DNA of 11,347 bases from an uncultured bacterium (GCA_900547945.1 URIT01000109.1:1-11347), one strand, 5' to 3'; positions 1-7,512 are shown, numbered from the stretch's first letter. The notes: generated by a model from the letters alone, not told the origin. Numbers and translations: made by a program.

Positions 1-86
1 CTTCAAGCGCGGCGTCGACGGCCCGGAAGAGCGCCGCGCACGTGTTCCCGCACCCCGCCACAAGCCGTCGCGTCGCCGCAAGATGA
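1..86. other. Left-edge segment, possible end of an upstream gene or start of a divergent gene
   Basis: Too little sequence is present to decide what this is. On the + strand, the frame starting at base 3 runs open from the edge to a TGA at 84-86. It would encode the last 27 residues of a protein and ends in the basic tail SRRVAAR. On the - strand, a GTG near base 92 would begin a protein reading MKSHLAATRRLVAGCGNTCA and running off the edge. Both frames have high third-position GC, so composition does not separate them. I cannot assign a family to either reading. Confidence 0.2.
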
Positions 87-156
87 GATTTCACTGCGTA
101 ATAATCTCGCTGGAGGGCGCGCGGCGCGCGGCGCGCTGGTCGGCGTGCGACGGAAA

Positions 157-165
157 TGGTAAACT
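157..165 (+). promoter_or_regulatory. Possible tex promoter (extended -10)
   Basis: TGGTAAACT contains the TGn extension (157-158) followed by the -10-like TAAACT (160-165) in an A-rich patch inside otherwise very GC-rich DNA. No good -35 hexamer lies 16-18 bases upstream, as is common for extended -10 promoters. The same TGG-TA layout recurs in the clear promoter at 4677-4685. The predicted start, near 172, falls inside the hairpin at 169-202, so either the promoter or the role of that hairpin needs care. Confidence 0.4.
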
Positions 166-168
166 AAA

Positions 169-202
169 CATTCCCGTCCGGTGCGGAGTCCGGGTGGGAA
201 TG
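169..202 (+). other. 13-bp hairpin in the tex leader
   Basis: CATTCCC (169-175) pairs with GGGAATG (196-202). The stem continues inward through two G-T pairs to CCGG/CCGG (178-181 with 190-193), giving about 13 pairs around the 8-base loop TGCGGAGT. It is followed only by a weak ATTTT (204-208). It could be an imperfect terminator for an upstream gene, a 5'-UTR stabiliser of the tex message, or a protein-binding palindrome. No known element is recognised. Confidence 0.45.
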
Positions 203-242
203 GATTTTCACCGAGGAACCTACGAAGAGAAGATCGGAAGAC

Positions 243-2492
243 ATGACGAACGACTTGACTGCGCAGAAGGTGCTGCCGCGCCTTTCGGCCGAACTGGGGA
301 TTCCCGGCGGGCAGATCGCCGCCGTCGCGAAGCTGCTGGGCGAGGGGAACACGATTCCGTTCATCGCCCGCTACCGCAAGGAGGTCCATGGTAACCTCGA
401 CGAGGTGCAGATCTCGAAGATCCAGGAGCGCCTGGGTTACTACGCCGAGCTGGAGGACCGCCGCGCGACGATCCTGAAGACCATCGAGGAGCAGGGCAAG
501 CTCACGGACGAGCTGCGCGCGAAGATCGAGGCGTGTATGCAGAAGAACGCCCTTGAAGACCTCTACCAGCCCTACAAGCCGAAGCGCCGCACGCGCGCGA
601 TGATCGCGAAGGAGAAGGGGCTGGAGCCGCTCGCGGACAAGATCTGGGACCATGCGCCCTACGAGGGGACGGACGAGGAGCTGCAGGGCGCGCGCGACAT
701 CCTCGCCGAGCGCATCGCCGACCTCGCGGACGTGCGCGGCCTCGTGCGCGACGCCTTCGCGAAGAAGGCCGTCGTGACGAGCGAAGTCGTGACGCCCAAG
801 CCGGCCGCGCCCACGAAGTACGAGCAGTACTACGACTTCCAGGAGCCCATCGCCGAGATCCCGAGCCACCGCTTCCTCGCGATCCGGCGCGGCCAGAAGG
901 AGGGCGTCCTCTGGGTGCGCCTCGTCGTGGACAAGGCGCCGCTCGTCGCGCGCATCGCGGAGATCGTGGGCGCGGGTGACGACGCGAACTTGCATCTCGC
1001 CGTGGAGGACGCCTACAAGCGCCTCCTTGCGCCGAGCTGCGAGATCGACGTGAACGTGGAGAAGAAGCTGGAGGCCGACCGCCAGGCGGTGGAGGTGTTC
1101 GCGGAGAACCTGCGCCACCTCCTCCTCGCGGCGCCGCTCGGCGAGAAGAAGGTCCTCGCGATCGACCCCGGCATCCGCACGGGCTGCAAGGTGGCGATGC
1201 TCGACGCGACGGGCAAGTTCCTCGTCAACACGGTCATCTACCCGATGCAGCGCACGGCCGAGGCGCAGGAGACGCTCGCGAAGATCGTCGAGCATTTCCA
1301 CCCCGAGGCGGTGGCGGTGGGGAACGGCACGGCGGGGCGCGAGACGGAGGCGTTCGTGCGCGACGTGCTGAAGCTCATCGGCGCGAAGGACGTGATGGTC
1401 GTGAGCGTGAGCGAAAGCGGGGCATCCGTCTACTCCGCGAGCGAGACCGCCCGTGCGGAGTTCCCCGACCTCGACCTCACCGTGCGCGGCGCGATCTCGA
1501 TCGGCCGGCGCCTCCAGGACCCGCTCGCCGAACTCGTCAAGATCGAGCCGAAGGCGATCGGCGTGGGACAGTACCAGCACGACGTCCACCAGCCGCTCCT
1601 CGACGCGAAGCTCGACGAGGTGGTGGTGAGCTGCGTGAACAGGGTCGGCGTGGAGCTGAACACGGCCTCCGCGCCGCTCCTCACGCGCGTCTCCGGCGTG
1701 GGGCCGTCCCTCGCCAAGCGCATCGTCGCGTGGCGCGACGAGAACGGCGCGTTCAAGAGCCGCAGGGACTTGCTGAAGGTCACGGGACTCGGCGCGAAGG
1801 CGTTTGAGCAGTGCGCGGGCTTCCTGCGCATCCGGGGGGCCGCGAACCCGCTCGACGCCTCGGCCGTCCACCCCGAGCGCTATGCGCTCGTGGAGACGAT
1901 GGCGGCGGATCTCGGCGTCGGCGTGGGCGAGCTTGTGGGCAACGCGCAGCTGGCGGACAAAATCGACGTGCGGCGCTACATCACGAACGACGTGGGCGAG
2001 CCGACCCTGAAGGACATCGTCTCCGAACTGAAGAAGCCGGGGCGCGACCCGCGCGCGGTCTTCGAGAAGCCCGCGTTCCGCGACGACGTGACGACGATCG
2101 ACGACGTGCAGGAGGGGATGACGCTGGAGGGGATCGTCACGAACGTCGCGGCGTTCGGCGCGTTCGTGGACATCGGCGTCCACCAGGACGGCCTCGTCCA
2201 CGTCTCCGAACTCGCCGACCGCTTCATCCGCGACCCGAACGAGGTCGTGAAGGTGGGCGACAAGATCAAGGTGAAGGTGATCGGCGTCGACAAGGCGCGC
2301 CAGCGCATCTCGCTCTCCGCCCGCACGCAGCCGCGTCCCGTGGCGGGCGTGGGCGGCGGCGGTGCGCGGGGCGGCGGCCACGGCGGCGGGGGACGCGGGA
2401 GTTCTTCGAGCGGACCGAAGCGCGTGGGCGGGGAACACGGCGGGCGGTCGTTTTCGAGCGGCTTCTGCTGCAATCCGTTCGCGAACCTGTAG
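243..2492 (+). CDS. tex: Tex family RNA-binding transcriptional accessory protein
   Basis: Tex (YhgF) is a cytoplasmic nucleic-acid-binding protein linked to transcription and RNA handling; its biochemical role is not settled. The 749 residues match the usual 720-790. The N-terminal helical Tex domain covers about 1-200, with TIPFIARYRKEV (37-48) and YKPKRRTRA (111-119). The YqgF/RNase H-like domain is about 303-440 and opens with AIDPGIRTGCKVA (306-318). A helix-hairpin-helix segment, about 480-530, contains SGVGPSLAKRI. An S1 RNA-binding domain spans about 626-693 (GIVTNVAAFGAFVDIG). The tail, 700-749, is glycine-rich with a few arginines and ends NPFANL. The start is the ATG giving MTNDLTAQK. 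The Shine-Dalgarno is poor: GGAAG lies only two bases before the ATG, and GAAGAGAAG is further up. The family call is secure. The glycine tail may add RNA binding, which is inference. Confidence 0.97.
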   Translation: MTNDLTAQKVLPRLSAELGIPGGQIAAVAKLLGEGNTIPFIARYRKEVHGNLDEVQISKIQERLGYYAELEDRRATILKTIEEQGKLTDELRAKIEACMQKNALEDLYQPYKPKRRTRAMIAKEKGLEPLADKIWDHAPYEGTDEELQGARDILAERIADLADVRGLVRDAFAKKAVVTSEVVTPKPAAPTKYEQYYDFQEPIAEIPSHRFLAIRRGQKEGVLWVRLVVDKAPLVARIAEIVGAGDDANLHLAVEDAYKRLLAPSCEIDVNVEKKLEADRQAVEVFAENLRHLLLAAPLGEKKVLAIDPGIRTGCKVAMLDATGKFLVNTVIYPMQRTAEAQETLAKIVEHFHPEAVAVGNGTAGRETEAFVRDVLKLIGAKDVMVVSVSESGASVYSASETARAEFPDLDLTVRGAISIGRRLQDPLAELVKIEPKAIGVGQYQHDVHQPLLDAKLDEVVVSCVNRVGVELNTASAPLLTRVSGVGPSLAKRIVAWRDENGAFKSRRDLLKVTGLGAKAFEQCAGFLRIRGAANPLDASAVHPERYALVETMAADLGVGVGELVGNAQLADKIDVRRYITNDVGEPTLKDIVSELKKPGRDPRAVFEKPAFRDDVTTIDDVQEGMTLEGIVTNVAAFGAFVDIGVHQDGLVHVSELADRFIRDPNEVVKVGDKIKVKVIGVDKARQRISLSARTQPRPVAGVGGGGARGGGHGGGGRGSSSSGPKRVGGEHGGRSFSSGFCCNPFANL

Positions 2493-2510
2493 GACGTGCG
2501 GCGCGCGTGC

Positions 2511-2541
2511 CCTGCATCCGCCTGCAGATTGCGGATGCGGG
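2511..2541 (+). terminator. Inverted repeat after tex, candidate terminator or operator
   Basis: GCATCCGC (2514-2521) and GCGGATGC (2531-2538) are perfect inverted repeats. With the flanking bases they form an 11-bp stem (2511-2521 with 2531-2541, one G-T pair) around a 9-base loop. It sits 19 bases after the tex stop. No U-tract follows, so intrinsic termination would be atypical. Its right arm covers most of the lysS -35 box (2529-2534), so a regulatory palindrome is an alternative. Confidence 0.45.
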
Positions 2542-2557
2542 CGGGAAAGAGTATAAT
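2529..2557 (+). promoter_or_regulatory. lysS promoter, TTGCGG-17-TATAAT
   Basis: TTGCGG (2529-2534) is followed after exactly 17 bases by a perfect TATAAT (2552-2557), a sigma70-type arrangement. Transcription would start near 2564 and give a leader of only about 26 bases. That leader carries AAGGAGAG (2572-2579) ten bases before the lysS ATG. It should drive lysS and the overlapping tsaC. Confidence 0.75.
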
Positions 2558-2589
2558 CTGCGCCGTTTTTCAAGGAGAGTGAGTACAGA

Positions 2590-4044
2590 ATGGAACAGCA
2601 GACGAACGAATACCGCGCGAACCGCCTGGCCTCGATGAAGGCCCTGGCCGACCTGGGCTTCACCCCCTACGGCCACAAGTTCCCGCATACGGACCTCAAG
2701 GACGTGCGGGCCACGTTCACGGAAGGGGCCGAGGTGCGCGTCGCCGGGCGTCTGCTGATGATCCGCCGCATGGGCAAGATGAACTTCGCGACGCTCAACG
2801 ACGGCACGGACCGCTTCCAGGTCATCTTCAAGCGCGACGAGCTGAGCGAGAAGATGTTCGCGGGCTTCAAGCAGCTGAACCTCGGCGACATCATCGGCAT
2901 CCGGGGCGTCCTCTTCACCACCCAGAAGGGCGAGAAGAGCGTCGTCGTGAAGGAGTGGGACCTGCTCGCCAAGGCGCTGGAGCAGCCGCCGGAGAAGTTC
3001 CACGGCCTTGCGGACCAGGAGGAGTGCTACCGCCGCCGCTACGTCGATCTGATGGTGAACGACGAAAGCCGTGCGCGCTTCTTCACGCGCTCGCGCCTCC
3101 TGATGGAGATCCGCAAATACCTGTGGGGCAAGGGCTTCGTGGAAGTCGAAACGCCCATCCTCCAGGACCAGGCCGGCGGCGCCGCCGCGAAGCCGTTCTT
3201 CTCGCACTACAACGCGCTCGACAAGGACTGTGTGATGCGCATCGCCCCCGAGCTCTACCTCAAGCGCCTCCTCGTGGGCGGCATGAACAAGGTCTTCGAA
3301 CTCGGCAAGGACTTCCGCAACGAGGGCATCGACCGCACGCACAACCCCGAGTTCACGGTCTGCGAGATCTACGAGGCCTACGGCGACCGCACGTCGATGG
3401 AGGCGATCATGGAGGGACTTCTGCCGCATCTCTGCGACACCGTGATCGGCAAGCGCGTGATCGAGTACGGCGAAAAGAAGATCCCCATCGACTTCACGCC
3501 GCCCTACCGCCGCGTCGCGTACAAGGACCTCGTGAAGGAGCTGATGGGCGACGACTGGTTCGAGCTGCCGTTCGAGACGCAGCTCGAAAAGGCGAAGGCG
3601 AAGGGGCGCGAGACCGAGACGAACCTGGAACTCGACGGCGTGACGAGCGAGCTCATGCTCACGCACGAGGTCTACGACAAGCTCATCGAGAAGAACCTCA
3701 TGCAGCCGACGTTCGTCGTCCGCGTCCCACGCGAGTTCGTGCCGCTCGCGAAGACGTGCCCGGACGACCCCTCGCTCGTGGACGTCTTCGAGTTCGTCGT
3801 CGCGGGCCGCGAGCTCTGCCCCGGCTACACCGAGCAGAACGATCCGCTTGAGCAGCGCAGGGCCCTCGAACACCAGGCCGGCGAGGACACCGAGAAGATC
3901 GACGAGGACTTCATCAGCGCCCTCGAAGTCGGCATGCCCCCGACGGGCGGGCTCGGCTTCGGCGTCGACCGCCTCGTGATGTTCCTCACGGGCTGCGATT
4001 CCATCCGCGACGTCGTCCTCTTCCCGCAGCTGAAGAGGGCCTGA
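2590..4044 (+). CDS. lysS: Lysyl-tRNA synthetase, class II
   Basis: Charges tRNA-Lys with lysine using ATP, in the cytoplasm, as a dimer. The 484 residues are near the usual 490-505. The N-terminal OB-fold anticodon-binding domain is about 45-130. The class II catalytic core follows: the motif 1 region around GFVEVETPIL (182-191), then QAGGAAAKPF (194-203), RIAPELYLKRL (217-227), motif 2 with FRNEG (242-246) and HNPEFT (251-256), and motif 3 GLGFGVDRL (454-462). The lysine-pocket loop reads LCPGYTEQNDP (409-419). The glutamate expected to hold the lysine amino group is present at 415 and an aromatic at 413. However, the residue aligned with E. coli Asn424 is proline (411). The ATG at 2590 follows a clear AAGGAG. 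The stop overlaps the tsaC start as TGATG. Confidence 0.97.
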   Translation: MEQQTNEYRANRLASMKALADLGFTPYGHKFPHTDLKDVRATFTEGAEVRVAGRLLMIRRMGKMNFATLNDGTDRFQVIFKRDELSEKMFAGFKQLNLGDIIGIRGVLFTTQKGEKSVVVKEWDLLAKALEQPPEKFHGLADQEECYRRRYVDLMVNDESRARFFTRSRLLMEIRKYLWGKGFVEVETPILQDQAGGAAAKPFFSHYNALDKDCVMRIAPELYLKRLLVGGMNKVFELGKDFRNEGIDRTHNPEFTVCEIYEAYGDRTSMEAIMEGLLPHLCDTVIGKRVIEYGEKKIPIDFTPPYRRVAYKDLVKELMGDDWFELPFETQLEKAKAKGRETETNLELDGVTSELMLTHEVYDKLIEKNLMQPTFVVRVPREFVPLAKTCPDDPSLVDVFEFVVAGRELCPGYTEQNDPLEQRRALEHQAGEDTEKIDEDFISALEVGMPPTGGLGFGVDRLVMFLTGCDSIRDVVLFPQLKRA

Positions 4045-4583
4045 TGCTCGTCCGGGCGGATGAGAAGGGCCTGGCGGACGCCGCGCGCGTATTGAACGCG
4101 GGCGGCGTCGCGGTCATCCCGACGGACACCGTGTACGGCCTTGCCGCGCATCCGGCGTTCCCGGCCGCCGTGGCGCGCCTCTATGCGATCAAGGGCCGCG
4201 CGGCGCAGAAGCCGATCGCGCTTCTCGCGGCGGACGTGGCGGCCGTGCGGGCGTTTGGCTACGAGGTGCCGGACCGCCTTGCGAAGTTCTGGCCCGGCGC
4301 CCTGACCGTGGTGGTGGGCCCGGAGGGCTTCCGGGTGCCGGACCATGCCTGGACGCGCGAACTGCTCCGCCGTTGCGGGGGCGTCCTGCGCGTGACGAGC
4401 GCGAACCTTTCGGGGCGGCGCGCCGCAACCGACGCCCCGCAGGCGCTGGCGGACGTGGGGCTTTCCGCCGACCTCGTGGTGGACGACGGACTCTCCCCCG
4501 GCGGCGTCCCCTCCACCGTCGTGCGCGTCCTGGAGGATGGTACGTCCACCGTCCTCCGGGCCGGTGCCGTGACGGTTTCCTGA
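4044..4583 (+). CDS. tsaC: L-threonylcarbamoyladenylate synthase (YrdC/TsaC type)
   Basis: Makes threonylcarbamoyl-AMP from threonine, bicarbonate and ATP, the first step of t6A modification at position 37 of tRNAs reading ANN codons. The transfer partners (TsaB, TsaD, TsaE) are not in this window. At 179 residues it is the short, single YrdC-domain form and lacks the Sua5 C-terminal domain. Visible signatures are PTDTVYGL (26-33), the basic KGR (50-52), KFWPGALTVV (81-90), RVPDH (97-101), TSANLSG (118-124) and PSTVV (156-160). The ATG overlaps the lysS stop by one base and has GAAGAGGG (4032-4039) four bases upstream, which indicates translational coupling. LysRS and t6A synthesis both act on tRNA-Lys, which fits the pairing. 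The functional call rests on strong motif matches. Confidence 0.93.
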   Translation: MLVRADEKGLADAARVLNAGGVAVIPTDTVYGLAAHPAFPAAVARLYAIKGRAAQKPIALLAADVAAVRAFGYEVPDRLAKFWPGALTVVVGPEGFRVPDHAWTRELLRRCGGVLRVTSANLSGRRAATDAPQALADVGLSADLVVDDGLSPGGVPSTVVRVLEDGTSTVLRAGAVTVS

Positions 4584-4676
4584 CCCGTTCCCCCGGTCGG
4601 ACCGGATCCTTGCCGTGCGTTGCGCCCGGTTCCATTCCCCAAGCGTGTACGGCGTGCTTCCTTGAGGACGCAAAAA

Positions 4677-4685
4677 TGGTATAAT
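4677..4685 (+). promoter_or_regulatory. Promoter of the GHKL-rny unit (extended -10)
   Basis: TGGTATAAT combines the TGn extension (4677-4678) with a perfect TATAAT (4680-4685). A TTGAGG at 4662-4667 is only 12 bases away, too close to act as its -35. At 16-18 bases the sequence is a poor hexamer, so the extended -10 probably carries recognition. Transcription would start near 4692 and leave a leader of about 57 bases before the ATG at 4749. Confidence 0.65.
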
Positions 4686-4748
4686 GCGGTCCATGCGAAG
4701 ACAGAGGATGCTTTCCGAACAGAGGCGCCCGAACGAAGAGGGGGCGCG

Positions 4749-5879
4749 ATGAGCCGCGCCATCTATGTCCAGGCGCGCGCCGACCACGTCGCCTCGCTTG
4801 CGGGCGCGGCGCCGCTTTCGGCCATCGAGGAACTGGTGTGGAACGCGCTGGACGCGGATGCGCGCGAGGTGCGGATCGACCTCGTGCAGAACGCGCTTGG
4901 CGGAATCGACGAGATCCGCGTCTCGGACGACGGGAGCGGCATCGACATCCTCCGGGCGGAGGAGACGTTCGGTTCCCTTGGCGGCAGCTGGAAGATGGCG
5001 GAGGGCACGACGACGCGGCGCGAACACCGCCGTCTCCACGGGCGCCACGGGTGCGGCCGCTTCAAGGCGTTTGCGCTGGGGACGCATGTCGCGTGGCGCA
5101 CGACGATGCAGGTGGGCGGGAACCTCCTCTCCTATGCGCTGGAGGGGGATGCGTCCGAGCCGGGCGTGTTCCACATCGAACAGACGTCGCCCGGGCCCGC
5201 GACGGGGACGGAGGTTTCCATCACCGGCGTCCGCGCGACGGCGGATTCGCTCACGGCGCCGGGCCCGGCGGTGCAGGCGCTCGCCGCGAAGTTCGCGCTC
5301 TACCTTAAGGCATACCCCGGCGTAAAGGTGTGGTACTGCGGCATTCCCGTCTCGCCCGTCATCGTGCAGAAGGCGGTGACGGACTACGAGGTGCGGCTCG
5401 ACGGCGGCCCGTCCGCGAAGCTTGAGGTGATCGAGTGGCGGAAGAAGTTCTCCGGCAAGGGGCGCATCGTCTTCTGCGGCCGCGACGGCTTCACGCTCCA
5501 CGAACGCCCTGCCGGCGTCCGCTCGGGCCAGCCCTTCAGCTACACGGCCTATCTCGTGGGCGGCCGCTTCGGCGAGCTCGCCGCCGAGAACGCGCTTGTG
5601 ATGGACGAACTCCATCCCGAAGTGCGGGCCTGGCTCGACGCGACACGGAAGATCCTCAAGGTGCATTTCCGGCGTCGCGCCGACGCGGCGGCGGCCGAAC
5701 GCCTCGCGAAGTGGATTGCCGAGAAGAGCTATCCGTTCGCGGCGGACGACACGTCGCCCGAGCGCGCGCGGTTCGACGCGCGCGCCTCCGACCTGCGCGC
5801 GCACCTGGAGGGCTTCGACGTCCTCCAGGCGTCCGAACGGGCCTACCTCTTCCAGCTCATCCTGAAGGTCGCAGACTGA
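4749..5879 (+). CDS. GHKL (Hsp90-like) ATPase, short form
   Basis: A 376-residue protein with an N-terminal GHKL ATP-binding domain, the fold of Hsp90, MutL and gyrase B. Motif I is AIEELVWNALDADA (25-38), with catalytic-type Glu28 and Mg-binding Asn32. Motif II is VSDDGSGID (58-66, DxGxG). FGSLGGSWK (74-82) follows, then the glycine-rich lid HGRHGCGRFKAFALG (97-111). The rest, about 120-376, resembles the transducer and linker of uncharacterised bacterial ATP-binding proteins that I recall as clearly larger. This one stops soon after the segment around SYPFAADD (327-334) and ends LFQLILKVAD, so the C-terminal half of such relatives seems absent. No nuclease or kinase motif is seen. The ATG at 4749 follows GAGGGG (4738-4743) and starts at the conserved N-terminus; upstream in-frame codons lie in the leader. 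Substrate and role are unknown. The stop is one base before rny. Confidence 0.85.
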   Translation: MSRAIYVQARADHVASLAGAAPLSAIEELVWNALDADAREVRIDLVQNALGGIDEIRVSDDGSGIDILRAEETFGSLGGSWKMAEGTTTRREHRRLHGRHGCGRFKAFALGTHVAWRTTMQVGGNLLSYALEGDASEPGVFHIEQTSPGPATGTEVSITGVRATADSLTAPGPAVQALAAKFALYLKAYPGVKVWYCGIPVSPVIVQKAVTDYEVRLDGGPSAKLEVIEWRKKFSGKGRIVFCGRDGFTLHERPAGVRSGQPFSYTAYLVGGRFGELAAENALVMDELHPEVRAWLDATRKILKVHFRRRADAAAAERLAKWIAEKSYPFAADDTSPERARFDARASDLRAHLEGFDVLQASERAYLFQLILKVAD

Positions 5880-5880
5880 A

Positions 5881-7479
5881 ATGAACGGTCCCTCCATCAT
5901 GCTCTTCGCGCTTTCAAGTACGACCTGGGACGGCCTTTCGGACGGCGTGGCGATCCTCATCATCGCCGCCCTTCTCCTGATCGGGCTGTTCCTCGGCTAC
6001 GCCCTGCGCGGTCTCGTGGGGCGTTGGCAGGCGGAGTCCATCGAGAAGCGCATGCGGCTCAGGGAGGAGGAGGCCGAGGCCGACATCAAGGCGCGCCTGA
6101 AGGAGGCGGACATCTCCGCGCGCGCGGCGGTGGTGAAGGCGAAGGAGGCGTTCGAGGCGTCCACGAAGAAGCGCCGCTCGGAGCTGCAGGCGGCGGACGA
6201 GCGGCAGACGCAGCGCGAGGCGAACCTTGACCGCAAGGCCGCCGCGCTCGATGCGCGCGAGGGGGCGGCGGCCGCAAAGGCCGAGGCGGCGGACGCCGCG
6301 GCGAAGACGGCCCGGGAACTGAACCAGACGGCGGAGGCGCGCCTCCAGGCGCTCGCGAAGATGACGCATGCCGAGGCGCGCAAGGAGATCCTGGCGCGGG
6401 CGAACGCCGAACTGCGCGCCGACGCCGCGATTCTCAGCCGCCGCATCCAGGAGGCCGCGCGCGAGCAGGGCGAGACCCTGGCGGCCCGGATTGTGGCGGA
6501 CGCGGTGCAGCGCTGCGCCGCCTCGCATGTGGAGGCGTTGGCGACGACCACGGTGGCGTTGCCCAACGCCGAGATGAAGGGGCGCATCGTGGGGCGCGAC
6601 GGGCGCAACGTGCGGGCGTTTGAGTCCGCGACGGGTGTACAGCTCCTTCTGGACGACGCACCGGACGCGGTGGTGCTGTCGGCGTTCGACCCCCTCCGCC
6701 GCGAAATCGCGCGCCGCGCGCTCGTGGCGCTCGTCGCCGACGGGCGCATCCACCCCGCGTCCATCGAGTCCGCCGTCGCCACCGCGCAGGCCGCCCTCGA
6801 ACAGACGTGCGAGGAAAAGGGCGCCGAGGCGGCGGCCGAAGCCGACGTGCCCGGCCTTCCCGCCGAAACGCTGCGCCTCATGGGGGCCCTCCATTTCCGT
6901 CTCTCCCTCTCGCAGAACGTGCTGCGGCACTCCGTGGAGGTGGCGATCCTCTCCGGCGCGATGGCTGCGGAGATGAAGCTCGACGGCGCGCGCGCGCGGC
7001 GCATCGGCTTCCTGCACGACATCGGCAAGGCGATCACGGCGGAGAAGCGCGGTGCGCACGCGGCGCTCGGCGCGGAGTTCCTGCTCGCGCACGGAGAGGA
7101 CCCGAAGGTCTGCGCGGCCGTGGCGGCGCACCACGCCGATCCGGGCACGGACGGCGGTGTGTACGGGGTTCTCTGCGCGGCGGCGGACGCAATTTCCTCC
7201 GCGCGCCCCGGTGCGCGCCAGGAGAACGTGGGCGACTACATCCAGCGCCTGGAGAACCTGGAGAAGATCGCGAAGGCGCATGCGGGCGTGCTGCACGTCT
7301 ACGCCGTGCAGGCGGGGCGCGATCTGCGCGTCGTCGTCGATCCGTCCGTGGTCGGCGACTCGGCCGCCGCCGAGCTTGCGGGCGAGATCTGCCGCGACAT
7401 CTCCGCGCAGCTGAAGTTCCCCGGCATGATCCGCGTGACGGTCGTGCGCGAACTGCGCTGCGTCGAGTACGCGAAGTGA
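5881..7479 (+). CDS. rny: Ribonuclease Y
   Basis: A membrane-anchored endoribonuclease that starts bulk mRNA decay in bacteria using this pathway. The 532 residues fit the usual 510-530. An N-terminal transmembrane helix (about 22-42) is followed by a long charged, Ala/Glu/Arg-rich coiled coil (about 48-215). The KH domain begins at LPNAEMKGRIVG (227-238), with the GxxG loop GRDG at 238-241 and FDPLRREIA (269-277) after it. The HD phosphohydrolase domain shows His350, the His-Asp pair in LHDIGKAI (378-385), His417-His418 and Asp436 in AADAISSARPGAR. The C-terminus, RVTVVRELRCVEYAK, is typical. All metal ligands appear intact. The ATG at 5881 lies one base after the GHKL gene stop, with GAAGG (5864-5868) as a distant ribosome site, so translation is probably coupled. 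An ATG six codons later is an alternative start. Confidence 0.97.
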   Translation: MNGPSIMLFALSSTTWDGLSDGVAILIIAALLLIGLFLGYALRGLVGRWQAESIEKRMRLREEEAEADIKARLKEADISARAAVVKAKEAFEASTKKRRSELQAADERQTQREANLDRKAAALDAREGAAAAKAEAADAAAKTARELNQTAEARLQALAKMTHAEARKEILARANAELRADAAILSRRIQEAAREQGETLAARIVADAVQRCAASHVEALATTTVALPNAEMKGRIVGRDGRNVRAFESATGVQLLLDDAPDAVVLSAFDPLRREIARRALVALVADGRIHPASIESAVATAQAALEQTCEEKGAEAAAEADVPGLPAETLRLMGALHFRLSLSQNVLRHSVEVAILSGAMAAEMKLDGARARRIGFLHDIGKAITAEKRGAHAALGAEFLLAHGEDPKVCAAVAAHHADPGTDGGVYGVLCAAADAISSARPGARQENVGDYIQRLENLEKIAKAHAGVLHVYAVQAGRDLRVVVDPSVVGDSAAAELAGEICRDISAQLKFPGMIRVTVVRELRCVEYAK

Positions 7480-7480
7480 G

Positions 7481-7512
7481 TGAATGGTTGAATCGTGAAA
7501 TGGTTGAAGAGA
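7481..7512 (+). repeat. Degenerate octamer tandem repeat
   Basis: Directly after the rny stop are four related 8-base units: TGAATGGT, TGAATCGT, GAAATGGT and TGAAGAGA. ATGGTTGAA recurs exactly at 7484-7492 and 7500-7508, 16 bases apart. The tract is AT-rich in a GC-rich neighbourhood and runs into the GAGGAGG ribosome-binding site (7511-7517) of the next gene. No function is assigned. Confidence 0.5.

Noticed and set aside
111..138. GC-only alternating tract (GCGCGCGGCGCGC) as a terminator
   Set aside because: It is self-complementary in many registers but defines no single stem and is not followed by a T-run.
4662..4685. TTGAGG (4662-4667) as the -35 of the GHKL promoter
   Set aside because: The spacer to TATAAT is only 12 bases, too short for sigma70 recognition.
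4620..4748. Upstream in-frame start for the GHKL ATPase
   Set aside because: It would start upstream of the extended -10 promoter and add 43 residues of unconserved sequence. The ATG at 4749 has GAGGGG and begins the conserved N-terminus.
4749..7479. GHKL ATPase plus RNase Y as an anti-phage defence system
   Set aside because: RNase Y here looks like the ordinary housekeeping enzyme, no nuclease or sensor domain accompanies the ATPase, and the neighbours are core genes. No mobile element is nearby.
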